Counted from the stretch's first letter, positions 8,743 through 17,899 are shown. The stretch is DNA of 64,000 nt from Rheinheimera hassiensis (GCF_022436675.1 NZ_JAKUJZ010000010.1:62001-126000); one strand, 5' to 3'. Made by a program: numbers and translations. Notes: a model not told the origin generated them from the letters alone.

Positions 8743-10161
8743 ATGAGCAATCACCCACTGGCCAAGCAAGTTCTCCGCTACATAGATAGCTGCCGCACCT
8801 TCGCATTACCCTCTGTAACGCCTGGCAAGAAGCAATTTATCTTGTGCCCGGTTTCTGGGGGCATTGACTCAACTGCAGTGGCTATCATTATGGCCGTACT
8901 CTACCCTCAAGTGCCGGTAACCTATGTTTATACTGGTACCGGCATTGATGCTGATGGTACTGACGATGTGCTTTCTGGTATCGAGCGGTTAAGCGGCCGG
9001 CCGGTTCTAAGAATTAAACCAGGTAAAGACCTGCTGGATATTACTATCGAGCAGGGAAACTTCTTACCGTCCCAGCGCCAGCGCTGGTGTACCCAACTTA
9101 CTAAGATTAAGCCCTTCAAAAACTTCATGGCTGCACTCAACCAAAAGCATCCAGATGCAGAATTCGTATCGCTAGTGGGTATACGGGCTGATGAACCAGA
9201 GCGTGAAGGCGTCAGTTGGTCTGAGACGAATATCCGGTCGTTATTTCCACTGCAGGAACTGGGCTTAGTCAAAGCTGATGTTAACCGCATAGTCCAGGAG
9301 ATACTTGGTATTCCAACCTACTACAGCCAGAAGAGCAGAAGTGGCTGCTTTGTTTGCATTTTTCACCGGCGAAGCGAAGTCATTGGTGCGTGGAGAATGG
9401 AACCGGATGGAATGAAGCGCGCCAGCCTTACAGAATGTTTACCCGCAGAGTATGAAGCTGTGTTGGATGATTTGCCGCCAAATATGTATCAGCGAACCGG
9501 TTTGGCAGAAAACTGGATGCGAATGGCGGTGCCTAAAGAAATCGGTGGCGTTGGTATGAGCTGGAGTGGCCAAAGAGGGGTTGCTCGCCATGGTAGTAAT
9601 CGTCAGGATGATTTATTTTCCCATGGGAATAAAACTTTTTTTGTTGCAGTTGAACACCATTATGGTCAAGTGGATATATTTGGCCCAGAAGAGGTCTATT
9701 TCCAACGGCTTGTTACTTACAGTACGTCTTTGGGCGGGTTAAAAACTTCGCTAAAACACCACTGGATACACAAGTTTAATACCAAAGAGCTTTATGGTAT
9801 TGAAAGTGAAGATGAACTTGCATCAGGTTTGAAAATTGGCATTTATGTAATTGATTTATTCGATGCTTATAGGGTGGTACCGGAAGCTCCGGAAGGTATT
9901 TATACCTGGCAGAATGATAGAACCCCACTTAAGCTAATTAAAAAGACTTCCTACATACTGCGCCAGTGCTTATTAGAAGAAGGGTTGATTCAAGACGCAA
10001 AATCTGGTTGTAGCATTGCTATGAAGCACGTTAAAAGAATAAAGGATCGTCTTGGCGAGGTTCTGCATGGCTCTCTGTATACCCCTATGCAAATCGCAGA
10101 ACTTATAACTGACATGGATATCACCGATGCACCAGAAATGTGTAATGCGTGCAGCCGATGA
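8743..10161 (+). CDS. PP-loop ATPase of the PAPS reductase/DndC family
   Basis: This 472-residue protein has a canonical PP-loop VSGGIDST near residues 37-44, a RWCTQLTKIKP motif near residue 118 and SGCFVCIFHR near residue 226. The order and the cysteines fit the PAPS reductase/DndC family, which adenylates or sulfurates a substrate. The C-terminal 200 residues have no domain I can name. The start is ATG at 8743, with AGGAG six bases upstream; the longer frame from 8665 has no comparable site. Together with the DndB-like gene it forms the rightward half of the 2-10 kb island. Without DndA, DndD or DndE the true substrate is unknown. Confidence 0.8.
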   Translation: MSNHPLAKQVLRYIDSCRTFALPSVTPGKKQFILCPVSGGIDSTAVAIIMAVLYPQVPVTYVYTGTGIDADGTDDVLSGIERLSGRPVLRIKPGKDLLDITIEQGNFLPSQRQRWCTQLTKIKPFKNFMAALNQKHPDAEFVSLVGIRADEPEREGVSWSETNIRSLFPLQELGLVKADVNRIVQEILGIPTYYSQKSRSGCFVCIFHRRSEVIGAWRMEPDGMKRASLTECLPAEYEAVLDDLPPNMYQRTGLAENWMRMAVPKEIGGVGMSWSGQRGVARHGSNRQDDLFSHGNKTFFVAVEHHYGQVDIFGPEEVYFQRLVTYSTSLGGLKTSLKHHWIHKFNTKELYGIESEDELASGLKIGIYVIDLFDAYRVVPEAPEGIYTWQNDRTPLKLIKKTSYILRQCLLEEGLIQDAKSGCSIAMKHVKRIKDRLGEVLHGSLYTPMQIAELITDMDITDAPEMCNACSR

Positions 10162-10225
10162 CGCCCTATTTACCTTTAAATAGCGATGTGCTTCGCGATT
10201 TTTAGGGTAAGGAATGACCTCTTCA

Positions 10226-10253
10226 TAATCCCTGCTTTAAAGAGCAGGGATTA
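10226..10253. terminator. Perfect hairpin between convergent genes
   Basis: Arms TAATCCCTGCT and AGCAGGGATTA are perfectly complementary around a 6-base loop. It sits between the ends of the rightward PP-loop gene and the leftward coiled-coil gene. There is no long T-tract, so bidirectional termination or transcript protection is inferred from position. Confidence 0.5.
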
Positions 10254-10277
10254 CTCGAAGCGTTTAGCTTATAGGGC

Positions 10278-10814
10278 TTATTTTGAGTTTAGCCGGCTTA
10301 CAATGCTAACGGCATTCTGTTGCTGCTTTGAGTTAAGCTGGTCAAAGGTGTAGGCCTTCCCTTCGCGTTTGAGTATGCCCGCTTTTCTACCGAAAAGTAC
10401 TTCAACAATATTTTCGTCTACAATCGCATAATTCTGATTTTTAGGTTCATAATGCATTGGTTTGCGACTTGAGGTGCGATTTGGTGTGTCAGGTGTACTC
10501 AACGGTGACGAAAATCCCAATTTAGTCAGTGACAGGCCTGATGCCTTAATCGCCTGCTCAATATGTTCAATTGCCCGTTGTGCTTTCTCTGCTTTCTCTT
10601 GCTCAGCCTTCTCGTGAGCGGCTTTCTTTAATAATCTTCTCTCCTGCAGGGATGAAAGTTTGGCGATCAGCTTTTGGAGATCGGAATCATTTAATGACTT
10701 TGCCAGGTTAAAAACTTCTTTTACTGTCATATCTTTAATTAATCCGTGGTGGTGGTTAAGTCTAACTGTTTCATCAGGATAAAGTATTTCCGGCGTTGAG
10801 GGTAATAAATTCAA
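10278..10814 (-). CDS. Coiled-coil protein, distantly H-NS-like
   Basis: The 178-residue frame opens with TTG at 10814; ATG at 10730 is an alternative start, and neither has a clear ribosome site. The N-terminal half is a charged helix (LQKLIAKLSSLQERRLLKK, then Glu/Lys/Ala repeats) followed by EQAIKASGLSLTKLGF. That resembles the dimerisation region and linker of H-NS-family proteins. The C-terminus (YEPKNQNYAIVDENIVEVLF) does not show the classical H-NS DNA-binding motif. A nucleoid-type or DNA-binding silencing role is possible but unproven. Confidence 0.6.
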   Translation of the reverse strand: MNLLPSTPEILYPDETVRLNHHHGLIKDMTVKEVFNLAKSLNDSDLQKLIAKLSSLQERRLLKKAAHEKAEQEKAEKAQRAIEHIEQAIKASGLSLTKLGFSSPLSTPDTPNRTSSRKPMHYEPKNQNYAIVDENIVEVLFGRKAGILKREGKAYTFDQLNSKQQQNAVSIVSRLNSK

Positions 10815-11146
10815 TTAAAAAGTAACATTTGACAAGGTATCAAAGTGGAATTGTTGACTGAACCATGCGAGCTTGAGTTTGCCAAGACTGTACATTGCAG
10901 AAGCCACAATTAAAGGACTGCATATCGCTATAGGGGTATTAGTTCGACGTGCTACCAATCTGTCTGAATATACCAAATTAAGCCCGTAATATTCTTACCT
11001 TTAATGGTCCTCCAGAAGAGCCTTTATCAGTAATATCTTCACCATCATTGTTGCGTAAAAGGGGAGTTGGATTACCAAACTGTCCGATTTGCTGCCTGTT
11101 CGACCAATTTTGATACAATTTACCCTCTTATCAAGAGGTAACATCT
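10815..11146. other. Gap without a clear gene
   Basis: These 332 bases contain a short coding-like stretch around 10905-10990 on the plus strand (LHIAIGVLVRRATNLSEYTK-like) with no convincing start. I do not call it a gene. The last 40 bases supply the AGAGGT ribosome site for the next gene. Confidence 0.4.
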
Positions 11147-11491
11147 ATGAGCGAAGCGTTAATTATCGAGCTGGTTAAAGCTTTTGGCCTTGTGCTGGCT
11201 TCATTCGTCCCAAGCATGACGGTTCTCGTTGTGAACCGTGCAAAGCGCAGCCGTGAAAAGTTAACTCGTGACCTGTCCATTGCACTCAATGACATTCGCT
11301 TTTTGCTCGCAGTAGAAGCTGAGTACGGCCGTGTCTGTAAAGAATTGACGGGAGAGAGTAAGGCTCGGCTCATTCGAAAGACTGTGCACGCTGAGCAGGA
11401 ATTGAATTGGTCAGGTGCATTTAGTGATAAGAAGGCTGCTTCTAAAATATTAGTACTAAAAGGGTGCGCCCCCAACTCATTTTTACGATAA
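11147..11491 (+). CDS. Small membrane-anchored protein, 114 aa
   Basis: ATG at 11147 follows AAGAGGTAA. The N-terminus has one hydrophobic segment (about residues 5-28), followed by a basic stretch (NRAKRSREKLTRD) and a helical soluble part. It therefore looks like a single-pass membrane protein with a cytoplasmic tail. It converges with a tiny leftward gene that ends 15 bases further on. No family is recognised. Confidence 0.65.
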   Translation: MSEALIIELVKAFGLVLASFVPSMTVLVVNRAKRSREKLTRDLSIALNDIRFLLAVEAEYGRVCKELTGESKARLIRKTVHAEQELNWSGAFSDKKAASKILVLKGCAPNSFLR

Positions 11492-11506
11492 CGGCTTCAA
11501 TTTCAA

Positions 11507-11668
11507 CTATTTATTTCGTCGGAATATAGCCGATATGGCCATACCTACAATAATCAACAGTATCAATGGTAATACAAGCGGCAAGTTTCCCAGTTCGCTG
11601 CCGGCTTCGGCCGGCCAAACTGGTAATGTTGTACCACCGGCGCTGGAAAAGACGATCATCAATGTCAT
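11507..11668 (-). CDS. Tiny protein with C-terminal membrane anchor, 53 aa
   Basis: ATG at 11668 has GGGAG upstream at good spacing. The product has a short exported-looking N-terminus, a Gly/Pro-rich middle (TTLPVWPAEAGSELG) and one long hydrophobic segment ending in FRRNK. A single C-terminal membrane span with a basic tail resembles short tail-anchored or sorting-signal proteins. Competing frames in both directions lack this coherent architecture. Its function is unknown. Confidence 0.55.
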   Translation of the reverse strand: MTLMIVFSSAGGTTLPVWPAEAGSELGNLPLVLPLILLIIVGMAISAIFRRNK

Positions 11669-11823
11669 AACTACACTCCCGGCTCTTTTTCATGACTTCA
11701 CATTGAGCATATATCGGATTTGTTGTCCAGGCACTGAATTATTTAAACTGGCGCCAGCTTTGTAGCGCCCTTTTCAACCTTCTTCAAAATGGCCTCACTA
11801 AATGCAGTAAGAGAGAGGCCTTC

Positions 11824-13528
11824 ATGAATCAGTTAGCAATGTTCGGTGCAGAACAATCACCAAAAACACCAGCGTCAGTTTATCAAATGGTTAAAGCTAT
11901 AAAGGCGACTGAACAGGATTTCGAGTGGTACCCGACTACACAGGAAATTATCGCCACCGTAAGAGCATTTCTATATCCGTGAAGATGAAAAATGCTACAC
12001 AAGCATTTTAGATATCGGCGCCGGAGATGGCCGAGTGTTGATGCAGTTAACCGATGGCGGTGCTCGCTACGCTATTGAAAAGTCAATGCCCCTGATTGAG
12101 GCCATGCCAAAAGATGTGTTAATCCTGGGCACCGACTTTCATCAGCAAACCATCATTGATAAGAAAGTTGATACGATTTTCTGTAACCCCCCATATTCGG
12201 AGTATGACGTATGGACAGAGCGCATTATCAAGGAAGCGAATGCCAGCGTTATTTATATGGTGATCCCCTCCCGCTGGAGTGACCACATTGGTATTGCAAA
12301 CGCTATTAAAGCCCGTCATTCAGAAACCAAAGTGATAGGTTCATTTGACTTCCTCAATGCTGATCGCCAGGCCCGTGCTTACGTTGACGTTGTAAAGATA
12401 GATATCGGCTACAGTAGCCGGCATCGTTCTGGCGCCAGTATTGATCCATTTGATATATGGTTCGACGAGCACTTTAAATTGAAAGCCGTCAAGGATAAAC
12501 CCTCAGAATGGGCGGCAGCGCAGGCAGCTAAAGAAGAGTTTGAGGCGACTATTAAAGCGGCCAAAGCCGGTGAGCTGGTGAAAAGTGAAGGTTTGATAAA
12601 AACGCTTGAAACGCTCTATAACAACGAACTTGAAAAATTAATGGCCACCTATCAGACCATGACGGACCTTGATCCGGATTTACTCCGGGAGCTGGAAGTA
12701 TCAATAAGTGCTGTAAAGGCCTCTTTAAAGCTGAAAATTAAATCGCTGAAAGACCGTTACTGGAGCGAATTAATTGGCAACTTAACCGCGGTAACCGAGC
12801 GCTTATCATCATCAGGCCGCAAACGCATGCTTGATAAATTGATGCAGCATACGTCTATTGATTTTAACCTCGATAATGCGACAGCTCTGGTGCTGTGGGT
12901 CATAAAAACCGCCAACACCTACTTTGATGACCAAATCATTGAGCTGGTGGAAACGCTGACAGAGGAAGCCAGCGTGCTGCTTTACAAGAGCAATCAGCGC
13001 ACATTTGGATCTGAGGCTTGGCGCTATAACAGTCAGCCGGAACTTGGTATGTACGGGCTAGACTATCAGTTTGTTTTGCATCGGGTTGGATCAGTTCGTC
13101 GTAGCGGTAGCTGGCACGGAACAAGACACGGGCTTGATGAGCGGGCAACAGACCTTGTTAATGACCTCGTTACGGTTGCAATCAATATTGGTTTTGATGC
13201 CGTAGGCAATATCAGCGCCCAAGATCGCGGCTGGACAAGTGGCACCAAGCATACGTTTTATTTCAGTGATTCGGTAACCGGTGAGCGTCAGGAGCTGTTT
13301 GTGGTTAAGGGCTTTTACAATGGCAACCTGCATATAAAGCTAAATCAGCGCTTTATCCAGCGGTTAAACGTGATGCATGGCCGGTTGAAAGGATGGCTGA
13401 AGTCGGCAGAGCAGGCAGCCGAGGAATTAAATATTCCACGTGAAGAAGCTCAAAAAGGTTTTGCAATTCAGATGCAGATTGGTCTTTCAGCACTGCCTCT
13501 ACTGCTAAACAACGTGGCAAAACATTAA
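11824..13528 (+). pseudogene. Frameshifted N6-adenine DNA methyltransferase
   Basis: ATG at 11824, with an AGAGAGG site, opens MNQLAMFGAEQSPK and runs to a TGA at 11980-11982. The next frame then continues through ILDIGAGDGRVL (the SAM-binding motif I) and FCNPPYSEYDVW (the catalytic NPPY motif) to a stop at 13528. One extra base near 11965-11970 would explain the break. The two parts together would be about 567 residues. The long C-terminal part (GNLHIKLNQRFIQRLNVMHG) may belong to the DUF4942 family. As read, the gene has lost the connection between its start and motif I. A sequencing error or programmed frameshift is not excluded. Confidence 0.7.
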
Positions 13529-13539
13529 ACTGTGATTAC

Positions 13540-13571
13540 ACTGGCGCACTCAACATGCGCCAGTATTCGTT
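13540..13571 (+). terminator. Terminator after the methyltransferase
   Basis: Perfect arms ACTGGCGCA and TGCGCCAGT flank a 7-base loop, followed by ATTCGTTTT. It lies 12 bases after the methyltransferase stop and before the next start, as expected for a Rho-independent terminator. Confidence 0.7.
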
Positions 13572-13630
13572 TTATCGCCTAAATTTATATAGCCCTCACA
13601 ATATCCCTAAACAAACTTTAGGGATTCTTT

Positions 13631-14026
13631 ATGCGCAGCGTCAACGTATCAGAACTTACCGGTGAAGCCCTTGATTGGGCAGTAGCAACCTGTGAAGGAC
13701 TTCCCATTGTGCACGATCCTATGGGTTTTCGTTCTGGCTCAGAAGCAGGTTATTGGATATGGGACCAAACGCCCAGTGGCAGAATGACCAAGATTGGCCG
13801 CGGCTTTTTTTCACCCTCAACAAATTGGGCTCAGGCCGGCGCTATTATTGAGCGTGAAAAATTAAGTCTGGCATCACCAAACCCAATACATGATAACTGG
13901 TGTGCTATGACATGGTGCTGTAAAGCGAAGCAGGATGGCAACACAGCTTTGATTGCTGCTATGCGCTGCTATGTGCAATTGAAATTGGGCCTAACTATTG
14001 ATGTCCCATCCAATATATCTCAGTAA
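13631..14026 (+). CDS. DUF2591-type phage/plasmid protein
   Basis: The 131-residue product begins VSELTGEALDWAVATCEG and contains FSPSTNWAQAGAIIEREK and ALIAAMRCYVQLKLG. These match the signature segments of the DUF2591 family found in many phages and mobile elements. ATG at 13631 follows AGGGATTC. The family has no established function. It stands alone between two unrelated small genes. Confidence 0.75.
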   Translation: MRSVNVSELTGEALDWAVATCEGLPIVHDPMGFRSGSEAGYWIWDQTPSGRMTKIGRGFFSPSTNWAQAGAIIEREKLSLASPNPIHDNWCAMTWCCKAKQDGNTALIAAMRCYVQLKLGLTIDVPSNISQ

Positions 14027-14119
14027 CAGATCATGCAAAGGGGGAAGCTTGCTTGACCGTTTTGCTGCGCCGAATGCCGGAACCTTTATTATTAGCCTAT
14101 TCAAATTAAGGGCTGAGCC

Positions 14120-14563
14120 ATGAAAAATACAGTATTTAATCCGGAAGATTTTGGCCTCAAGGGCAAAAATCTTGCTCTGGTGGATTTTGACCTAATATTA
14201 GAAGCCTTCAAGTTGATAAGTGAAGATATCATTGATGATGTTATAAATCAGCTTCGGGAGAAGTACGCGTTTCACCTTATTTCAGTGAGAATGGAATCAG
14301 GGCAGCTGCAAGGCAAGCGGCTCGGAGTGGTTGACGCTGACCAGGCACCGGCTGCATTTGATTATATTCGGTCAATTATTTCTCAAAAATCTTCAGTGTT
14401 ATCAAGTAATACCTTCGAGTTTCAGCTTTTCCCAATTGAAAGCGATGAAGAAGCTGAACGAAAAAAATGTAAGAAAACCTCCGGCAAATTTTTTGGCTTA
14501 TCGATAGAAATGATGGTAACGGCGCTGGTAATAATTGGACTTGCAGAGAATTTGCTTTTTTGA
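14120..14563 (+). CDS. Hypothetical protein with C-terminal membrane segment
   Basis: The 147-residue product has an acidic soluble domain (VDFDLILEAFKLISEDIIDD), a basic patch (ERKKCKKTSGKFF) and a hydrophobic C-terminal segment of about 20 residues. That suggests a tail-anchored inner-membrane protein. ATG at 14120 follows AAGGGCTGAG. No family is recognised. Confidence 0.6.
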   Translation: MKNTVFNPEDFGLKGKNLALVDFDLILEAFKLISEDIIDDVINQLREKYAFHLISVRMESGQLQGKRLGVVDADQAPAAFDYIRSIISQKSSVLSSNTFEFQLFPIESDEEAERKKCKKTSGKFFGLSIEMMVTALVIIGLAENLLF

Positions 14564-14701
14564 GTACTTAAACGGAAAGGTTTTTCATTGTCAGGTTGTT
14601 AAGAGTTAAAAATTTCTGATCTTGATTTGTTTCCTAAATTCCAAAGCATGCAACTATTTCCTTAATTTTTAATTGTGCAGAACACAAAGAACGGATAATC
14701 A

Positions 14702-15037
14702 ATGTACAGTAATTACATTAGAACTCTGACTGTATTGTCAGTCGCCATGAGTATAAACGGATGTGAAGGCTCTGATAGCGACACTAAACCTGCTAAAACA
14801 GTAATAGAGGTTTACCCATCGACACAGGAAAATGTCAAAGAGTCTGACCAAGAAAAAGCTCAGGCGAGAATCTGCTTTATATACGAACTCTATGGCCGCG
14901 AACAGGCCTTGCTCTATCTGCGACATATTGAGGCCGACATTGCAAACACCAATTTGGGTGGCCTTCAGTATAACGCATACATTAAGTCAAGGAATGGCTC
15001 TGTGCTGTGGTTACCATCACTAGATAATTGCCTCTGA
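14702..15037 (+). CDS. Putative small lipoprotein
   Basis: The 111-residue product has a short signal sequence ending LSVAMSINGC, a lipobox-like stretch that would place the acylated cysteine at about residue 21. The mature part is hydrophilic, has two further Cys residues and includes a helical YGREQALLYLRHIEA segment. Anchoring in the outer or inner membrane is likely. No family is recognised. Confidence 0.6.
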   Translation: MYSNYIRTLTVLSVAMSINGCEGSDSDTKPAKTVIEVYPSTQENVKESDQEKAQARICFIYELYGREQALLYLRHIEADIANTNLGGLQYNAYIKSRNGSVLWLPSLDNCL

Positions 15038-15270
15038 TAACTTAAACATTCAAAACCTTATACTGTACAATTTTTCGTCTTGTTAAAAGTGAACAATCTG
15101 GTATCTTAGATACTGGAGCTGATTGCCAAGGCTGTAAGTGACCTAAAAGACAGCAAATCGAACTACCTGCCAATTGCAGTTAATCTTTATTAACCCTGCT
15201 GGCAAGCGTAGTGACTTAAACACTTACCACTACCTTTAAAGTCCAGCATTGTTAATACAGGTTTGCTCCC

Positions 15271-16404
15271 ATGAGTATTGATCTTTCAAAACTGTGCGCG
15301 GATTTCCTGCGCCAAAAACATGCATCCCAATCCACTGAGAAACTAAAAGCTTCACATGCCAGAGAGCTGGTTGCGGCATTTTTCGGGTATAAGAGCCATG
15401 CGGCACTTATGGCTGAGAATACCTACCCCCTGGTTCAACTCGAAGAGGCAGATATCTTCATTCCTGATATACCATTGATGAATGACAGACGCTCGAAACT
15501 TAACGATTTGCCAAATGACCTTACCCGGTCTAATGACCTCGCCAAGGTTCTTACAGACATGCTTGCCGATGAAGGGCTATTCGGGGGCAACGTATGGCTC
15601 TATGACACACTGGAAGTCTATATTGCCGAAGTCTTACTACCCGACTGCCAATCTCTTATAGATGATCAACTTTCCGGTGAGATGGCTGAAACCAATGCCG
15701 GATTTTACGACGCGCCCTATTATGAAGATGTACAAATCGAAGACCGTGGTGACGGGCTGGTGGCTATTGTCAAAACCGTGTACAAGGGCGAGCCTCTGGA
15801 CGATAAACCGTTCTGTGGCGACACACTTGATATGGTTGTGCAGGTGACATTGCCTCGAATGGCCGGAAAGCGCGGTTTTAACGATTTCGTGCTTGAAGTA
15901 GGAGGCAGCGTCCGCGATGACTGGGTTAACCAGGAGCCATGGCAAGGCCAACATCCTCGGAGCAGATTGGCAGTGGAGCTTGGCATAGCAGACGAAGAAC
16001 TTGAATCGCTGGAATGGGTCACACAGGAAAACAGTAGTGCAGATGGCTTGATTTACGGCTTTGTGTTGACCTTTGATGAAAATTCTCCGCCTGAGATTTT
16101 GGAAAAGATCGAAGGATTATCTAATGATTTGACGATCCGCGTTTCTGCAAACGCTTTTGACAGCCCTTATCCAGATGAGCCAGATGAAAACACGTATTAC
16201 GATGTGCCTGGTATCAGTCCGAAAAATCAGTGGCTTGAAATGACCGGTGGCTTTCGTATTGGTGAAAACAATGAGCAGTTTAAGAATAGGCAAGTTGAAA
16301 TCCATGCCATTCGTAATCGTATTGCCGAAGGAAAACACTCTTGGGAAGATATCGAAAGACTCTCTGAATTACTTGGGAATGATCAAGAGGATGATGAATT
16401 CTAA
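15271..16404 (+). CDS. Hypothetical protein, 377 aa, acidic
   Basis: The N-terminus (LKASHARELVAAFFGYKSHAAL) resembles the short LSHxxALELVAxxxGY helix-turn motif found at the start of several plasmid-borne proteins. The remaining 320 residues are acidic and form an unrecognised domain. ATG at 15271 has a modest AGG upstream. The gene ends 30 bases before an IS481-family insertion and appears intact. Confidence 0.65.
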   Translation: MSIDLSKLCADFLRQKHASQSTEKLKASHARELVAAFFGYKSHAALMAENTYPLVQLEEADIFIPDIPLMNDRRSKLNDLPNDLTRSNDLAKVLTDMLADEGLFGGNVWLYDTLEVYIAEVLLPDCQSLIDDQLSGEMAETNAGFYDAPYYEDVQIEDRGDGLVAIVKTVYKGEPLDDKPFCGDTLDMVVQVTLPRMAGKRGFNDFVLEVGGSVRDDWVNQEPWQGQHPRSRLAVELGIADEELESLEWVTQENSSADGLIYGFVLTFDENSPPEILEKIEGLSNDLTIRVSANAFDSPYPDEPDENTYYDVPGISPKNQWLEMTGGFRIGENNEQFKNRQVEIHAIRNRIAEGKHSWEDIERLSELLGNDQEDDEF

Positions 16405-16433
16405 GGCCAACGGAACGGATGCCTACCCTATGC

Positions 16434-16459
16434 TGTACTAGCTCAGACTTGATCTGACA
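16434..16459 (+). repeat. Left terminal inverted repeat of the IS
   Basis: It starts TGTACTAGCTCA and continues into GACTTGATCTGACA. It pairs with the right end with four mismatches over 26 bp. Just inside, GTTACCAGTTTT (16460-16471) is also repeated inverted at 17574-17585. Confidence 0.85.
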
Positions 16460-16488
16460 GTTACCAGTTTTTCACGGTGTCTGTCAGA

Positions 16489-17529
16489 TTAGATTTGAGT
16501 CAGATTCTTCTGCACCCAAACCTGCTTTCCATCCAGCAAAGTATCCATTGGCGTTCTGCCATTGCACATCTTGCCCTGATGAGTTCGGTTATTGTTGTAA
16601 TAAACCAGCCATTCGTCCAGATCTTTTTGTAGCTCTGCCAGGTCGCCATAGAGCTTTTTACGGAACGTAACCTGATAGAACTCCTGCAATATCGTCTTGT
16701 GGAACCGTTCACAGATCCCGTTCGTTTGCGGCGACATGGCTTTAGTTTTAGTGTGGTCGATGTCGTTGATCGCCAGATACAGCTGGTAGTCGTGCTGTTC
16801 TACTTTGCCACAGTATTCTGTACCCCGGTCAGTCAGAATACGCAGCACAGGCAAGCCCTGAGCCTCGTAGAATGGCAGCACTTTGTCGTTGAGTAAGTCT
16901 GCTGCTGTGATCGGCGTCTTGGTGGTATACAGCTTACAATGTGCGATTTTGCTGTAAGTATCGACGTAGGTTTGCTGGTAAATCCGGCCAACGCCCTTCA
17001 GGTTGCCAACATAAAACGTATCCTGCGAGCCCAGGTAGCCAGGGTGAGCAGTCTCAATCTCACCGCAGGCTTCATCGTCATGTTTTTTCTTCTCAAGCGC
17101 GGCAATCTGCGCATCAGTCAGTAAAATACCTTCCTGAGCAACCTTTGCTTCCAGCGCCTTTAAGCGCTTCTTAAAGTTCTCCAGATCGTGCCGTAGCCAG
17201 ACAGAGCGAACACCGCTGCCAGAGACGAACACGCCTTGTTTACGTAGCTCATTACTGGTTCGATGCTGGCCATGAGCCGGATATTCGATAGCATAATCAA
17301 TAACCGCTTTTTCGATGGTTTCATCCACTCGGTTTTTGAGATTCGGCGCTCTGCGGCTTTTATCGATGAGGGCATCAACGCCACCTTCAGCCACAAGTTC
17401 CTGATAGCGATAAAACGTATCCCGTGACACGCCCATAACCTTGCAGGCTTTTGAGACGTTATTAAGCTCCTGAGCTAAATTCAGCAGCCCAGCCTTGTGT
17501 TTAATTATCGGATTGTTAGTATGCAGCAT
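16489..17529 (-). CDS. IS481-family transposase
   Basis: The 346-residue protein has an N-terminal helix-turn-helix (NNVSKACKVMGVSRDTFYRY) and an integrase-type DDE core. DTYSKIAHCKLY, LTDRGTEYCG and the NGICERFHKTILQEF region supply the three acidic residues in the usual order. The length fits the IS481 family. ATG at 17529 follows AAAAGGTAA. It catalyses cut-and-paste movement of the element. No frameshift or stop interrupts it. Confidence 0.92.
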   Translation of the reverse strand: MLHTNNPIIKHKAGLLNLAQELNNVSKACKVMGVSRDTFYRYQELVAEGGVDALIDKSRRAPNLKNRVDETIEKAVIDYAIEYPAHGQHRTSNELRKQGVFVSGSGVRSVWLRHDLENFKKRLKALEAKVAQEGILLTDAQIAALEKKKHDDEACGEIETAHPGYLGSQDTFYVGNLKGVGRIYQQTYVDTYSKIAHCKLYTTKTPITAADLLNDKVLPFYEAQGLPVLRILTDRGTEYCGKVEQHDYQLYLAINDIDHTKTKAMSPQTNGICERFHKTILQEFYQVTFRKKLYGDLAELQKDLDEWLVYYNNNRTHQGKMCNGRTPMDTLLDGKQVWVQKNLTQI

Positions 17530-17606
17530 GAGAGTTACCTTTTGTTTTTGATTACGGATTCGACACCCATATCAAAACTGGTAACTCTCATCTTTTCAAG
17601 TAGATG

Positions 17607-17632
17607 TGTCAGATCAAGTCGGGACTAATACA
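17607..17632 (-). repeat. Right terminal inverted repeat of the IS
   Basis: Read on the minus strand it starts TGTATTAGTCCC and continues GACTTGATCTGACA. It is followed outside by the 7-bp target duplication CCTATGC. Confidence 0.85.
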
Positions 17633-17772
17633 CCTATGCTGCTATTTGGGCCAGCTGTGAAAGCTTGGCACTGATCCGGATTAACACGGCAATGCCTCCC
17701 CTACTCAGCTTATCCCCGTGAACGTTACTAAAAACTCAATCGGTAAGGTTTCAATAACCGCCATCTAAGACC

Positions 17773-17798
17773 AGTAGCCCGGCCAATGCCGGGCTACT
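17773..17798. terminator. Perfect hairpin downstream of the 17.9-21.5 kb operon
   Basis: Arms AGTAGCCCGGC and GCCGGGCTACT flank a CAAT loop. It lies about 100 bases beyond the end of the leftward operon and could end that transcript. The rest of the 17633-17899 gap shows no gene. Confidence 0.6.
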
Positions 17799-17899
17799 TC
17801 AATCACGCCTTTAGCTTTGCTGCCTGATTTAGTTCTCTCGTTAGTATTTCACATTCGCAATGTGGAGAGAGCATATGGATATTAAGAGCTTATTTGCGT

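Larger units (their letters stand above)
16434..17632 (-). mobile_element. Complete IS481-family insertion sequence
   Basis: The element is 1,199 bp and carries one leftward transposase gene. Its 26-bp terminal repeats begin TGTA at both ends and share GACTTGATCTGACA; four positions differ. The 7-bp sequence CCTATGC occurs immediately outside both ends (16427-16433 and 17633-17639) as a target-site duplication. The intact gene and matching duplication suggest a recent insertion. It lies in an intergenic region. Confidence 0.85.

Noticed and set aside
11511..11693. Minus-strand 60-codon frame starting MKKSREC
   Set aside because: The overlapping 53-codon frame has a better ribosome site and a coherent membrane-anchor plan.
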